A DNA stretch of 64,000 bases, taken from contig NZ_CANMVL010000005.1 in assembly GCF_947501415.1 (NCBI RefSeq), positions 1 through 64,000 on the forward strand, given 5' to 3'. Below, one piece after another: positions 29,146 through 37,513 of the stretch; the first letter of the stretch is position 1; each line of letters opens with the position of its first letter. The translations under genes and the position numbers were made by a program. The notes below the pieces were generated by a model. That model did not search any database. It worked only from the letters and a program-made list of their open reading frames with translations, and had not been told where the DNA came from. The stretch is from an uncultured Halomonas sp. (lineage in GTDB: Bacteria; Pseudomonadota; Gammaproteobacteria; Pseudomonadales; Halomonadaceae).

Positions 29146-30368
29146 TGGCGCTTACCGACGCCTGGCTGAAGGCCGTCCACCGCAAGCCGCGCGACACCAC
29201 CACCGAGAAAGCCGACCGTGACGGGCTTGGGGCCAGGGTGACGCTCACCGGCAAGGTCGTTTTCCAACTCCGTTTTCGCCACCAGGGCAAGGCGGCCCGC
29301 ATGGATCTCGGTACCTATCCGGCGATGACGCTGAAGCAGGCCCGGGATGAGGCCACTCGCAGGCGCGGCCAGCTCGAGCAGGGGCACGACCCGCGGACCA
29401 TGAAGCGGGTGGAGCAGATAGCCATCGCCGACGCACCCACCAACGAGAAGCTGATCAGAGAGTGGCACGAGCGATACTGCAAGGAGCGCAAGGCAGGCGA
29501 GAGGGAAATCCTGCGCAGCTTCGAGCTGCACGTCTTCCCGACTCTGGGCAGGTTGCCGGCAGACGAAACGGGGCTCCGGCAGTGGATGGATCTTCTCGAG
29601 CCCCTGGCCGAGCAAAAGCCGCGCATCGCCGAACGGGTTCTGAGCAACATGAAGCAGGCCCATAAGTGGGGCGCTCGCCGTGGCATCGTCGAGCATCAGC
29701 CGCTGGCAGCGATCTCTGCCAAGGAGGATCTGCACGTCAATCGGAAGCGGGTGAAGGGCAGGGCGCTTAGCGATGCCGAGCTGTGGCTGATATGGCAGGC
29801 CATGGAGCGCTCGAGGATGCCGCTTCGTTCGCGGCTGTTTGTGAAGCTGGTGCTGCTGTATGGGTGTCGACCAGGAGAGCTGGTCGGGGCAAGGCGGGAG
29901 GAGTTCGATCTCAAGGAGGGGGTCTGGGAGATACCACCGGAGCGGCACAAGACGGGGAGGGTGACAGGCCGGGCGTTGCGCCGGCCTGTCATCGAGGAGG
30001 TGGCGCCGCTGCTGCGGCAGGCCATGACGTTATCGCGTCACCCTGACCTGATGTTCAGCGGCGAGTCGAAGGCGATCCCGCTCAATGATCGCTCGGTGTT
30101 GAGCTATCCCTACAACATCATGCGGGTAGTGAAGAATCAGCTGGGGAAGGAGATGGCCCATTGGTCGATGTACGACTTGAGGAAGACGGCTCGCACCAAC
30201 TGGGCCACGCTGGCCGAGCCGCATATCTGTGAGCTGATGCTGGGTCATGTGCTGCCAGGCGTCTGGCAGGTTTACGATCGTCACGACTACCTTGAGGAGC
30301 AGGCGGCAGCCTACCGGGCCTGGCATGACAGGCTCATGCGGCTTGTCGTCGATCCTCCCACGCCTTGA
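29145..30368 (+). CDS. int: Tyrosine recombinase integrase, P4-like
   Basis: 407 residues: N-terminal arm-binding DUF4102-like domain (GLGARVTLTGKVVFQLRFRHQGK, split), SAM-like core-binding domain, and C-terminal catalytic domain with Arg in YGCRPGEL, LRKTART (second Arg), LGHVLPG (His) and the nucleophile Tyr in VYDRHDYL. The usual HxxR box reads YDLR, so the first His is replaced by Tyr, a variant seen in this family. The start at 29145 follows GGGGAG. It points inward from attL. Confidence 0.92.
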   Translation: MALTDAWLKAVHRKPRDTTTEKADRDGLGARVTLTGKVVFQLRFRHQGKAARMDLGTYPAMTLKQARDEATRRRGQLEQGHDPRTMKRVEQIAIADAPTNEKLIREWHERYCKERKAGEREILRSFELHVFPTLGRLPADETGLRQWMDLLEPLAEQKPRIAERVLSNMKQAHKWGARRGIVEHQPLAAISAKEDLHVNRKRVKGRALSDAELWLIWQAMERSRMPLRSRLFVKLVLLYGCRPGELVGARREEFDLKEGVWEIPPERHKTGRVTGRALRRPVIEEVAPLLRQAMTLSRHPDLMFSGESKAIPLNDRSVLSYPYNIMRVVKNQLGKEMAHWSMYDLRKTARTNWATLAEPHICELMLGHVLPGVWQVYDRHDYLEEQAAAYRAWHDRLMRLVVDPPTP

Positions 30369-30522
30369 TGTCGCTCTCTCGCCACCGCGACTCGGCGCCG
30401 TGGCCGCCCTGGATGACGGGTCTGGGGAAATCGCCGTTCTGCTGCCAGCGATGCAGGGTGCGGGTAGAGCGCCCGTAGCGCTCGCACAGCTCACTGGTGC
30501 TGATCAGTCGATCGTCAGTCAT
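30334..30522 (-). CDS. AlpA-family DNA-binding protein, candidate excisionase
   Basis: 62 residues with a MerR-like winged helix: LISTSELCERYGRSTRTLHR then FPRPVIQGGHGAESRWRESD and IKAWEDRR. AlpA proteins act as excisionases or regulators of integrase genes. It is the last gene of the leftward early operon and overlaps the integrase 3' end tail-to-tail by 35 bp, so the two transcripts are antisense to each other. Its start overlaps the upstream gene by 8 bp. Confidence 0.82.
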   Translation of the reverse strand: MTDDRLISTSELCERYGRSTRTLHRWQQNGDFPRPVIQGGHGAESRWRESDIKAWEDRRQAA

Positions 30523-30814
30523 GGTCTTCTCCTCCTTCCTCTGCCGCTTCCTGAATCTCGATGGCCTTGTCCAGCAATGCGCCGCGACGGATCATCCCGA
30601 GGCCCTGGGACTGGTTGTAGAGCTCCTGCAGTGCCTCAGCCTGCCACTCGGCCTTCAGTTTGGGGATACAGCCGGGGCAGTAAATGCCCATCGTATATAC
30701 AGATTTCTCTGGGTCGCCCCAGATAGACTCCAATCTGTCTCGTCCAAATCGATCGCCATCATAGATAATTTTTTGATTGCATCTTGCGCAGCAGATGTAG
30801 TCGGACTTGGCCAT
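30515..30814 (-). CDS. Zinc-ribbon-like phage protein, unknown function
   Basis: 99 residues with two Cys pairs (CCARC near the N-terminus and CPGC about 30 residues later) that could hold zinc, then a helical C-terminus LKAEWQAEALQELYNQ. The ATG at 30814 overlaps the preceding gene's stop (TGATG). The LKAxWQAEAL motif also occurs in the neighbouring 30814-31608 protein, so the two share a short module. Confidence 0.65.
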   Translation of the reverse strand: MAKSDYICCARCNQKIIYDGDRFGRDRLESIWGDPEKSVYTMGIYCPGCIPKLKAEWQAEALQELYNQSQGLGMIRRGALLDKAIEIQEAAEEGGEDHD

Positions 30815-31608
30815 CACGTCTCTCCTTCGGCTTGGCGGCGGAGTTCACCCTCCAGCGCTGCAACTGGTATCGCTTCAAACACGTCATGACGGTTGCTGTA
30901 GTTTCGGACCCTTCGGGCCTGCTCCAACGCCTCCGCCTGCCACTGGGCCTTGAGGCGGGCGAGGGAGGTGGCGGGGGTTTCGGCGAGGGTCTGCTCCATT
31001 TCCTCGGGCCACATAACCAGTGCGGCGTAGACGTCCGCCCCCATGTCTGTCGCGATTTCTGCAAGCATCGAGATCCTGTCGCGGGCCAATTCCAAAGCGC
31101 CCATCAGGCGAACCACATGCGCCGCCAGGGCGTCCCGCTCTGCAACAATCCTTTCTATCGCATCCAGTGCTGGCCCCGGGCCGTTATAGCCTCCGCTGTC
31201 GATACCGACGATCTCCTCCATGCGCTGAATCGCAAAGCAAAGCGTTCGGAAAGACTGCGACTCATATTCTGCCCGACGCTCGGCCTTACTTAGCTGCTGA
31301 GCCAACGCCTCCACCCTGGCCGGCGCCTCCCGGGGCAGGTTGGTGCCGGGGTCGAGATCCAGCGTGGAGCCGATGCGTTGGAGCGCCTCACCCAGGCCTC
31401 GCGTGTTGGCCAGCTGCTCCTCGAGCCTGTCTACCTGGGTGGCCAGTGCCTCCTTCTCTATCTCCAGCTCCTCGATGCGCGCACACAACTGATCCTGCAC
31501 CGCGTCGCGCTTTGCTGCTTCGGTCATGGTGTCCTCCAGTGCTGGCTGATGTGGCGCGTTCCACAAGTTGATTGGCGGCAGGCTGAAGCTGGGCCAGCGG
31601 ATCTTCAT
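30814..31608 (-). CDS. Coiled-coil phage protein, unknown function
   Basis: 264 residues: an N-terminal SFSLPPINLW segment, a long coiled coil (about 40-75 and 95-115, with RIEELEIEKEALATQVDRLEEQ type heptads split), and a C-terminal LKAQWQAEALEQA helix shared with the next gene. The ATG at 31608 overlaps the upstream stop (ATGA); an internal ATG at 31527 with GGAGG in front is an alternative start. Confidence 0.6.
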   Translation of the reverse strand: MKIRWPSFSLPPINLWNAPHQPALEDTMTEAAKRDAVQDQLCARIEELEIEKEALATQVDRLEEQLANTRGLGEALQRIGSTLDLDPGTNLPREAPARVEALAQQLSKAERRAEYESQSFRTLCFAIQRMEEIVGIDSGGYNGPGPALDAIERIVAERDALAAHVVRLMGALELARDRISMLAEIATDMGADVYAALVMWPEEMEQTLAETPATSLARLKAQWQAEALEQARRVRNYSNRHDVFEAIPVAALEGELRRQAEGET

Positions 31609-32075
31609 GACAGCCTCCCCATCATCGGCCAGGCGCGCACCACATCATGCGAGTGGTGCCGGCTGTTGCCCCGGGACAATGCTTCGTTGAGCATGCCCCG
31701 CCAGGTGTCGGTCAGCTCGCTCAGCAGCAGTGCTTGCCCGGTCTCTATCTCGACGCTCTCGATATACTCATCGCCCCGTTCATCGCAGAACACGGCGCTG
31801 ACCTCGATACGCCAGCGCTGCGGACTGCCGGCGGCATAGTCGGCCACCGCATTCCAGCGGCTGGCCGGCACCGTCGGCGGGAAGCGCCAGTGGCCAGTGA
31901 GGCCGTGGACTACCTCGCCATCGCGCTCCTCGATCACCGGCACGCCCTCATAGCAGGCGCCGACCAGCCAGCGACTAGCCCGATGCCTCGCCATGTCATA
32001 GCCGCGCTGACCCATACGCCTGGCACGAGCGCGTGAATCGCCTTTGGTGGCGGCGCGTCGCTGCTGTCGGTTCAT
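31605..32075 (-). CDS. Unknown 156-aa phage protein
   Basis: Basic N-terminus (NRQQRRAATKGDSRARARR) resembling small phage nucleic-acid-binding tails, then a globular part without motifs I recognise. AAGGAG lies 7 bases before the ATG at 32075, which is preferred to the upstream in-frame start. It is the gene after dut in the leftward operon. Confidence 0.6.
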   Translation of the reverse strand: MNRQQRRAATKGDSRARARRMGQRGYDMARHRASRWLVGACYEGVPVIEERDGEVVHGLTGHWRFPPTVPASRWNAVADYAAGSPQRWRIEVSAVFCDERGDEYIESVEIETGQALLLSELTDTWRGMLNEALSRGNSRHHSHDVVRAWPMMGRLS

Positions 32076-32085
32076 GTCAATCTCC

Positions 32086-32502
32086 TTACCTACCCGATGA
32101 TCCAAAACCGCCGACCCCGCGCTCGGTTTCCGGCAGCTCGCCCACCTCCCGGGCCTCTGTCCAGCAGGGCACCACCACCAGCTGTGCGATGCGATCCCCG
32201 GGCCGAAACTCGGCCAGGTCCATGCCGTGATTTACCAGACTGACGTGTATCTCCCCGCGGTAATCCTCGTCGATCAGGCCTGCCAGGCGGTCGATGCCCT
32301 GACGATCGGCCATGCCGGAGCGGGGCCATATCTGCCCGCAAGTGCTGGGCGGCAGGGCGACGGCGATGCCGGTGGGCAGCAGCATGCGCTGACCAGGCGG
32401 CAGGTCGATGCGCGCGGTGCAATAGAGGTCGAAACCAGCACTGCCATCGGTGGCTCGGGTGGGCAGGGTGGCGTCAGGGGTAAGGCGTTTGAACTGGATC
32501 AT
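32086..32502 (-). CDS. dut: dUTP diphosphatase
   Basis: 138-residue trimeric dUTPase with all five motifs: DGSAGFDLY (I), PRSGMA (II), GLIDEDYRGEI (III), GDRIAQLVV (IV) and the C-terminal RGVGGFGSSGR (V). It hydrolyses dUTP, keeping uracil out of replicating phage DNA and supplying dUMP. The start overlaps the upstream 52-aa gene (ATGA). Confidence 0.95.
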   Translation of the reverse strand: MIQFKRLTPDATLPTRATDGSAGFDLYCTARIDLPPGQRMLLPTGIAVALPPSTCGQIWPRSGMADRQGIDRLAGLIDEDYRGEIHVSLVNHGMDLAEFRPGDRIAQLVVVPCWTEAREVGELPETERGVGGFGSSGR

Positions 32503-32657
32503 GGGGTCTCCTCAATCTCGTCTCGTGTCAGCTTGGCCTGCATGGCCGGAACGCCCCGCCGGTAAACGTGGCGGCAGTGCGCGCAGTAGATCGTGGCCCA
32601 CTGCCTGGGACTCCCGTATAGGCCCCAGGTCAATCGGCGCTCGTTGCAGCAGGTCAT
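32499..32657 (-). CDS. 52-aa cysteine-pair protein, zinc-binding candidate
   Basis: A short gene between the lipoprotein gene and dut, tied to both by ATGA overlaps. The protein has CC at 3-4 and CAHC at about 25-28, a spacing compatible with a small zinc ribbon, and then a basic stretch and an acidic end. Function unknown. Coupling on both sides argues that it is expressed. Confidence 0.6.
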   Translation of the reverse strand: MTCCNERRLTWGLYGSPRQWATIYCAHCRHVYRRGVPAMQAKLTRDEIEETP

Positions 32658-33049
32658 GTGTTCCCGCTGGTTCGCAGGTCAACGTCAGGAACTATCGCCT
32701 CGGGCTTGAACACCACGCGATAACGGACTGTGCTGACGCCCTCCGACTCGAGCTGCTCCGATATGTAGGTGACGTTGTCGGATAGCCCCATCTGGTGCTT
32801 CTTGAATCGCCCTTCTCCAGTCTTGCAGGTGACGGTGATTGACTTACTGCTGCTTCCTGAGCCGATAGAGCAAAGCCCCTGGATCTCAAGCATGTAGCGA
32901 TCGGTGATTCCGTTGTAAAAGACGATGCGACGATTGATCTCGAAGTTGTCTGCTGCCCTGGATAGGTTTCGGGATGCCACATCGGCATCGTTGCATCCAG
33001 CGACGAGAGTGGCGGCGGCCAATGTGATGGCGATTGCGGTCTTTTTCAT
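32654..33049 (-). CDS. Phage beta-sandwich lipoprotein
   Basis: 131 residues with a lipoprotein signal (AITLAAATLVAGC, lipobox LVAGC with Cys19). The body VASRNLSRAADNFEINRR, IVFYNGITDRYML and the C-terminal FKPEAIVPDVDLR are the pattern of small phage-encoded 'beta-sandwich lipoproteins' found in early operons. Its role is unknown; an envelope change after infection is a reasonable guess. Confidence 0.75.
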   Translation of the reverse strand: MKKTAIAITLAAATLVAGCNDADVASRNLSRAADNFEINRRIVFYNGITDRYMLEIQGLCSIGSGSSSKSITVTCKTGEGRFKKHQMGLSDNVTYISEQLESEGVSTVRYRVVFKPEAIVPDVDLRTSGNT

Positions 33050-33067
33050 GCTCCCTCCAGAATCAGG

Positions 33068-33087
33068 AAGCCCGCCGGGTGGCGGGC
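33068..33087 (-). terminator. Hairpin between ssb and the lipoprotein gene
   Basis: Perfect 7-bp stem GCCCGCC/GGCGGGC with loop ACCC on the minus strand, followed by TTCC. The T tract is poor, so it may only attenuate. It fills most of the 77-bp gap. Confidence 0.4.
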
Positions 33088-33126
33088 GGGTTGGCTGCCG
33101 GTACTTGGGGGCGCCCCGGTCAGGCG

Positions 33127-33648
33127 TCAGTCAAAAGGGATCTCATCGTCGAAGTCGTCGAAGCCACCGGTATTCGGCGCTCCCTGGCTGCCTCCCTGCT
33201 GGGGCGGTGGCTGCTGCTGACCACCCTGCGGCGCCTGGCCCTGGAGTGGCTGCAGTGGCGCCGGCTGTTGCCAGTTCGGTCCTTGTCCGCCGCTCTGCTG
33301 CCCCTGCTGCTGGCCGCTTCCCAGGAACTGCATATCGCGGATGACGAACTCGATGGCGTTCCGGTTGTTGCCCTGCTGGTCCTGCCACTTGCGCTCGCGC
33401 ACCTCACAGCTGACGCGGATCTGCGATCCCTTCGTGAGGTACTGCTGGGCCAGCTCGGCGGTCTTCTTGAAGGCCACGCAGTTGATCCAGCTGGTCGCCT
33501 CTTGCTTGCTGCCTGATTGCTTATCGCGCCAGGTCTTGCCGACCGCCAGGCGGATATTCGCCACCGCATCACCGGAGGGAAGGAAGCGAACCTCCGGGTC
33601 GGCGCCGAGTCGTCCGGTGAAGTGACAGGCGTTCAAGTCATTGGCCAT
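33127..33648 (-). CDS. ssb: Single-stranded DNA-binding protein
   Basis: 173 residues: OB fold (NDLNACHFTGRLGADPEVR, TSWINCVAFKKTAELAQQYL), a Gln/Gly/Pro-rich linker and the acidic tip DFDDEIPFD that docks partner proteins. It is placed with recT and the exonuclease in the recombination part of the operon. A perfect 7-bp hairpin (33675-33692) lies just upstream in the 50-bp gap. Confidence 0.95.
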   Translation of the reverse strand: MANDLNACHFTGRLGADPEVRFLPSGDAVANIRLAVGKTWRDKQSGSKQEATSWINCVAFKKTAELAQQYLTKGSQIRVSCEVRERKWQDQQGNNRNAIEFVIRDMQFLGSGQQQGQQSGGQGPNWQQPAPLQPLQGQAPQGGQQQPPPQQGGSQGAPNTGGFDDFDDEIPFD

Positions 33649-33698
33649 AGGGCCTCCGTGTGCTGGAAATGGAGCGGGCCCCGTAGGGCCCGATGTCG

Positions 33699-34496
33699 TC
33701 AGGGTGAGAAGGTGCCCAGCAGGCATTCGAGCTCGGGGAGCGCTGCCTCTATGCGGCTGGCGAACTCGCTGGCGATCTCCTGCTCAGCGGCATCGAGCGC
33801 CATGGCGCGCAGCCGGAAGCCGGGGCCGCCCTTGGTCAGGCTGGCGACGCGCATCTCGAGGTTGCGCTCCTCCAGACCTTCATAGGGAGAGAGGCGCCAG
33901 GTGATCATCGCCGGCAGGCGCTCGGCATTCTTCACCGTGACCTTGCTCATCACACCGACCTGCGAGCTGTGCTCCTGCTTCTCGCTGTCGATGCTGGTCA
34001 GGTCGTCGATAGAGACCTTGCGGAAGGCGTTGACCACCTTGCCGCGCTCCAGCGCTTCGCCCTTGCTGTTGGCGAAGGTCATCAAGTGCCCCCAGTCCTC
34101 GAGCAACTCGACGATGCCCTCCTGGTCATAGGTGTTGCCATTGGCACGACGGAAGGCGACGAACTCCGGCGTCTTGGGCAGCGACAGCGTGGCCGTGTGG
34201 TCACAGTGCCCCGGGGCGTCATAGTGGCCGATGTCGAGAAAGCAGCGGGCCGCCATGTCGTCGCGATCGATGAACACCGGCGTCTTCGCCGCGGCGCGCT
34301 CACTCAGGTAGCGAGTGAAGTCGCCGAGCCCCTTGGTGGCGAACTGCCCGCGGAAGCGGCGGCGCTGGTCCTGGTATTTCTCAAGATCCTGTAGGCTGAA
34401 CTGTTCGCCAATTACGATGGCGCTTCCGCCGGCGACTTCGGTGCCGGTCTTGTGGAGCTGCTCGAGATACTGGAGCGCGTCTTTGGTCAGGCTCAC
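33699..34496 (-). CDS. DUF2303 (YfdQ-like) phage protein
   Basis: 265 residues resembling the DUF2303/YfdQ family that accompanies phage recombination genes: FVAFRRANGNTYDQEGIVELLEDWG, split, is typical of the central part. No catalytic motif is evident. The start at 34496 overlaps the preceding gene (ATGA). Confidence 0.7.
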   Translation of the reverse strand: MSLTKDALQYLEQLHKTGTEVAGGSAIVIGEQFSLQDLEKYQDQRRRFRGQFATKGLGDFTRYLSERAAAKTPVFIDRDDMAARCFLDIGHYDAPGHCDHTATLSLPKTPEFVAFRRANGNTYDQEGIVELLEDWGHLMTFANSKGEALERGKVVNAFRKVSIDDLTSIDSEKQEHSSQVGVMSKVTVKNAERLPAMITWRLSPYEGLEERNLEMRVASLTKGGPGFRLRAMALDAAEQEIASEFASRIEAALPELECLLGTFSP

Positions 34497-34858
34497 TGGT
34501 CATTCTCCTGTTGCTGTTGAGCGGGCTTGCGGTGGGCGTGGCCGATCATGTCGAACTGATTCTTGGGCTCGAGGGTCATCTCGCCGCCCTGGTTGACGTA
34601 CATCACCGTCTCGGTGGTGTGGTCCTCGGCGGTGGCGCCGTGGGCGGTGGGGACCTTGAAGGCCAGCTTGTGGATCACGCCGACCTGGCTACCGGAACCG
34701 ATGTTCTCGATGGTCAGCTCGAGCGAGACCTTGGCCTTCTTCTTAGGGCTGTCCGTGGCGGATGCCGCGGCGTGGCTGAGGATGGTGCCCAGGCGCTCGG
34801 CCAGGACGCCGCCGTCCAGATCCTCGAAGAACCTGGTCACGTCTGTTGGGTGTGACAT
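34493..34858 (-). CDS. Unknown 121-aa phage protein paired with DUF2303
   Basis: Acidic, soluble protein (FFEDLDGGVLAERLG, KAKVSLELTIENIG) ending in a glutamine run (PAQQQQEND). It is coupled to the DUF2303 gene by a 4-base overlap, a pairing often seen in phage early operons, so a common function is likely. Only the start at 34858 fits; the longer frame upstream is out of context. Confidence 0.65.
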   Translation of the reverse strand: MSHPTDVTRFFEDLDGGVLAERLGTILSHAAASATDSPKKKAKVSLELTIENIGSGSQVGVIHKLAFKVPTAHGATAEDHTTETVMYVNQGGEMTLEPKNQFDMIGHAHRKPAQQQQENDQ

Positions 34859-34910
34859 GGGAATGCCCTCCTGGGGCGAGGTGAGGGGCCTGGCGGCCCC
34901 GGGTGGGTGA

Positions 34911-35213
34911 TCAGTCGTCGCGCTCGGCGATTTTGATCGGGAAGTCGCCCATGAACTGGAGGGCGATCTCGACACCGGTGATGAAGCCGTTATGCAGGTC
35001 GGTGCCGGGCTGGAATTGCGGCGCTTCATCGTCTTCGTCGCCGTTCACGCAGAAGCGAACCGGCTTGTCGCGGTAGGTCAGCACCGTCTGCAGCTGGTCA
35101 CGCTTATGGTTGAAATGCTCCTGGGCCAGCATCAGCACCTTCGCGGCGTCATCGCTGACCCTTCCCGAGGTGACCCTTTCGGCCATCTCGGCGAACTCTT
35201 GCTGGAAGTCCAT
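34911..35213 (-). CDS. Unknown 100-aa phage protein
   Basis: Soluble protein, N-terminal helix FQQEFAEMAERV and acidic middle (NGDEDDEAPQFQPG). No family recognised. It lies between the exonuclease and the 121-aa gene. The start at 35213 is chosen because the upstream extension reads into the region before the gene without a better ribosome-binding site. Confidence 0.6.
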   Translation of the reverse strand: MDFQQEFAEMAERVTSGRVSDDAAKVLMLAQEHFNHKRDQLQTVLTYRDKPVRFCVNGDEDDEAPQFQPGTDLHNGFITGVEIALQFMGDFPIKIAERDD

Positions 35214-35232
35214 GTTGGTCTCCGGGTGGGTG

Positions 35233-35895
35233 TCAGGCGGCCTCGTTGCGAAGCCGGGATTCGTACTCCTCAACCAGGGCGCGGAACTGGTGGAGGTCGT
35301 CGGCGAGCTGGCTGATGTAGTCCTCGTCGCGCTCGATGCGCTGGCGGAACAACTCCTTGCCGACCGGCTCCAGCCAGGGGCAGTACATGATGAAGTCGCA
35401 CCACTGGCGGCCTGTGATCCACATGCCGCCTTGGATCTGGTCGATGTACTCGGCCACGGCGTTGCCCGGGTCGCTCCAGGTGTCGCCGATCTTCTGGCAG
35501 TTGGCCGGGCACTTGATCTCGATCAGCCCCTCGTCGCCGACCAGGCCGTCGCTGGAGTAGCCAAAGGCGCGGTCGTCGGTGAGGATCAGGCCCTTCTCGC
35601 TGGCCAGCAGGCCGGTCTCGGCCTCGTAGGTCATGCGCGCCTCGGGCTCCAGCTCGGTACCGCGGCGCATCTGCCAGGTCTCGAAGGCGGGCGATACCGG
35701 CTCGCCGGCGATGCGCTCCAGCGCCACCTGCCAGGCGTACTCGATGGCCTTGGCCGCTGGGTCGCCGGCCTTTCCGTTCTTGCCGGCCCGGGTGAGCTTG
35801 GCCCGGGCGTCGGAGAAGCGACTAGCGGTGATGACGCCAGAGCGGGCATCCAGCCATGCCTGGCTGCCCTGGGGCTCGTTGATCAGGATGGTCAT
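35233..35895 (-). CDS. YqaJ-type viral recombinase exonuclease
   Basis: 220 residues of the lambda-exonuclease/YqaJ nuclease fold: WLDARSGVITASRF, MRRGTELEPEARMTYE (Glu ligand), GYSSDGLVGDEGLIEIKCP (Asp and the ExK catalytic pair) and the downstream QIQGGMWITG. It resects 5' strands at double-strand ends for annealing by RecT. The start overlaps the recT stop (ATGA). Confidence 0.9.
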   Translation of the reverse strand: MTILINEPQGSQAWLDARSGVITASRFSDARAKLTRAGKNGKAGDPAAKAIEYAWQVALERIAGEPVSPAFETWQMRRGTELEPEARMTYEAETGLLASEKGLILTDDRAFGYSSDGLVGDEGLIEIKCPANCQKIGDTWSDPGNAVAEYIDQIQGGMWITGRQWCDFIMYCPWLEPVGKELFRQRIERDEDYISQLADDLHQFRALVEEYESRLRNEAA

Positions 35896-36827
35896 GCGGT
35901 CTCTCCTTCGTAGGTTTCGCCGGCCTCCGGTGCGGGCTGGGCGGCCTTGAGCTGCTCGCCTCGGCTCTCGACCTCGGCCTTGAAGCGGTTGTAGGCGGCC
36001 ATGTCGCGGGCCTTGCGGATCTCGGCGATGCCGTCGCGCCACACCTGGGCGAGCGCCTCGGTGGTCTCGGCCTGGCGGGCGAGGTCGCACCACTTGCCGG
36101 CCAGCTCCGGGTCGGGCTGGGGCTCGGCGGGTGCCAGACCCTCGTTGCCCTCGGTGTTGAGGTGGTGGATGGCCTGCTCGAGCTGCTCGGTCTTGGGCCA
36201 GAACTTGTAGGCGCGCTTGACGCAGGTCTTCTTGGCCATCTCGCCCCAGTCGGTCACCCAGGGGCAGGACTTCTTCTTGCTGATCCAGGCCTTCCATGCG
36301 CTCGAGCGGTCGCGGATGGCGTTGACCTCCTCGACGCTCATGGTCTCGGTGAGGTAGTCGCCGTCGCTGGTCTTGACCACGACATAGACGCCGATGACAT
36401 CGCCGCGATCCTTGGCGAAGGGATTGAAGCTATGCGTCGGCGGCCGGTCCATACCGTTCAGCTCGAAGCGGTCATTGGCCAGCACCAACTCGGCCTGTGC
36501 CCAGCGGATGGCGCCGCTAGCCATGGCCAGGTCCATCAGGCCCATGTAGCTGATATCGAGACAGACCTTGCCGTCCCGGGGTACCAGGTAGGCCTGCTTC
36601 TTGGCGGGGTTCAGCGAGATGCCGATGGCGGCGATGTTGGTCACCGCGTTGACGACGGCCTGGCGGTTCTTCATGGCCACGCTGAGCATGTAGTCGTTGC
36701 CCTGGATGGCCTGCACCGCGAAGCCGGCCTCGCGCTCGAAGTTCAGCCCGGGCTCGCTGAGCACGGCGGCGAACGAGTCGCGAGTGGCGTAGATGTCGTC
36801 GCGGATGGTGGCGACTGCGTTGTTCAT
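35892..36827 (-). CDS. recT: RecT-family single-strand annealing protein
   Basis: 311 residues: LSVAMKNRQAVVNAVTNIA, IGISLNPAKKQAYLVPRDGK, CLDISYMGLMDLAMASG and the VTDWGEMAKKTCVKRAYK core are RecT hallmarks. It anneals and invades single strands with the adjacent exonuclease. The longer open frame upstream is not supported by a start site. Confidence 0.92.
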   Translation of the reverse strand: MNNAVATIRDDIYATRDSFAAVLSEPGLNFEREAGFAVQAIQGNDYMLSVAMKNRQAVVNAVTNIAAIGISLNPAKKQAYLVPRDGKVCLDISYMGLMDLAMASGAIRWAQAELVLANDRFELNGMDRPPTHSFNPFAKDRGDVIGVYVVVKTSDGDYLTETMSVEEVNAIRDRSSAWKAWISKKKSCPWVTDWGEMAKKTCVKRAYKFWPKTEQLEQAIHHLNTEGNEGLAPAEPQPDPELAGKWCDLARQAETTEALAQVWRDGIAEIRKARDMAAYNRFKAEVESRGEQLKAAQPAPEAGETYEGETA

Positions 36828-36868
36828 GGGATACCCTCGTGATTGATCTGCTTCCGGTGGATCATCCG

Positions 36869-36899
36869 GCCCCGCCCAGCTCCACCTGGACGGGGCTTT
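36869..36899. other. Strong hairpin between recT and the small HTH gene
   Basis: GCCCCGCCCAG (36869-36879) pairs with CTGGACGGGGC (36886-36896), 11 bp with one mismatch, followed on the plus strand by TTTCTT. In that direction it looks like a terminator for antisense transcription; on the coding strand it forms a stem in the recT leader. Confidence 0.45.
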
Positions 36900-36900
36900 C

Positions 36901-37068
36901 TTATATCCCGGCGTCTGCCAGGCGCTCGCCAAGCTTTACCCTGGCCGGCACCTGCTCGACGGAGATGCCAAGCCGTTCAGCGATCTCATTGTTCGTCGCG
37001 CCTTTCTTTCTGAGGCTGTAGGCCGCCTTTGCGATGGTGCGGCGCTGCTGGTCGTATCGCTTGCTCAT
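36901..37068 (-). CDS. 55-aa helix-turn-helix protein
   Basis: Small protein whose middle (GATNNEIAERLGISVEQVPAR) reads as a helix-turn-helix. Function unknown, possibly a DNA-binding regulator. The ATG overlaps the stop of the gene before it (ATGA). Confidence 0.6.
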   Translation of the reverse strand: MSKRYDQQRRTIAKAAYSLRKKGATNNEIAERLGISVEQVPARVKLGERLADAGI

Positions 37069-37358
37069 GCCGCTAACCCGTTCTCGCACTGCTCTCGGGC
37101 CAGCTCTGCCGCCCACCGGTTGACCTCAAAGTTCCCGTCTCGCGTCTCGGTGTAGGCGATCACCATCTCCTTCACGCTGGTCTCGAGAGACAGCTCGTCA
37201 ACGCCGCTGGCGAGCAGCCCCTGGTCGATCAGGTGTTCGGCAAACGACAGCAGGGCGTCCTCGTTACGCTCCTCGATGGCCTCGACAGCCAGCTCGGTGA
37301 GCTTCTCGATGTCTCGCTGTGTGGCGCGGCGCTGCACGCCGATGGTGTAGCTGTTCAT
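37065..37358 (-). CDS. Unknown 97-aa phage protein
   Basis: Acidic, helical protein (DIEKLTELAVEAIEERNEDA). No family recognised. It is tied by 4-base overlaps to the genes on both sides, which supports expression. Confidence 0.6.
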   Translation of the reverse strand: MNSYTIGVQRRATQRDIEKLTELAVEAIEERNEDALLSFAEHLIDQGLLASGVDELSLETSVKEMVIAYTETRDGNFEVNRWAAELAREQCENGLAA

Positions 37359-37513
37359 GACCACTCCTCGATCGTTCTCTTTGGCGGCAGGATGTCGCCA
37401 TCCTCGCCGACGGTGGCCCCAGGCTTCGTCGTCCACTCGTCTTGTGTTTCGCCGGTCACCCAGGGGGCGGGGCGGTAGTCCTCGGGGCGCGGAGACTGTT
37501 CGTAATGACTCAT
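37355..37513 (-). CDS. 52-aa phage protein, unknown
   Basis: A gene too short for ordinary gene calling: 52 codons, rich in Pro, Trp and acidic residues (RPAPWVTGETQDEW). Both ends form ATGA overlaps with neighbours, so it is part of the translated chain. No function can be given. Confidence 0.55.
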   Translation of the reverse strand: MSHYEQSPRPEDYRPAPWVTGETQDEWTTKPGATVGEDGDILPPKRTIEEWS

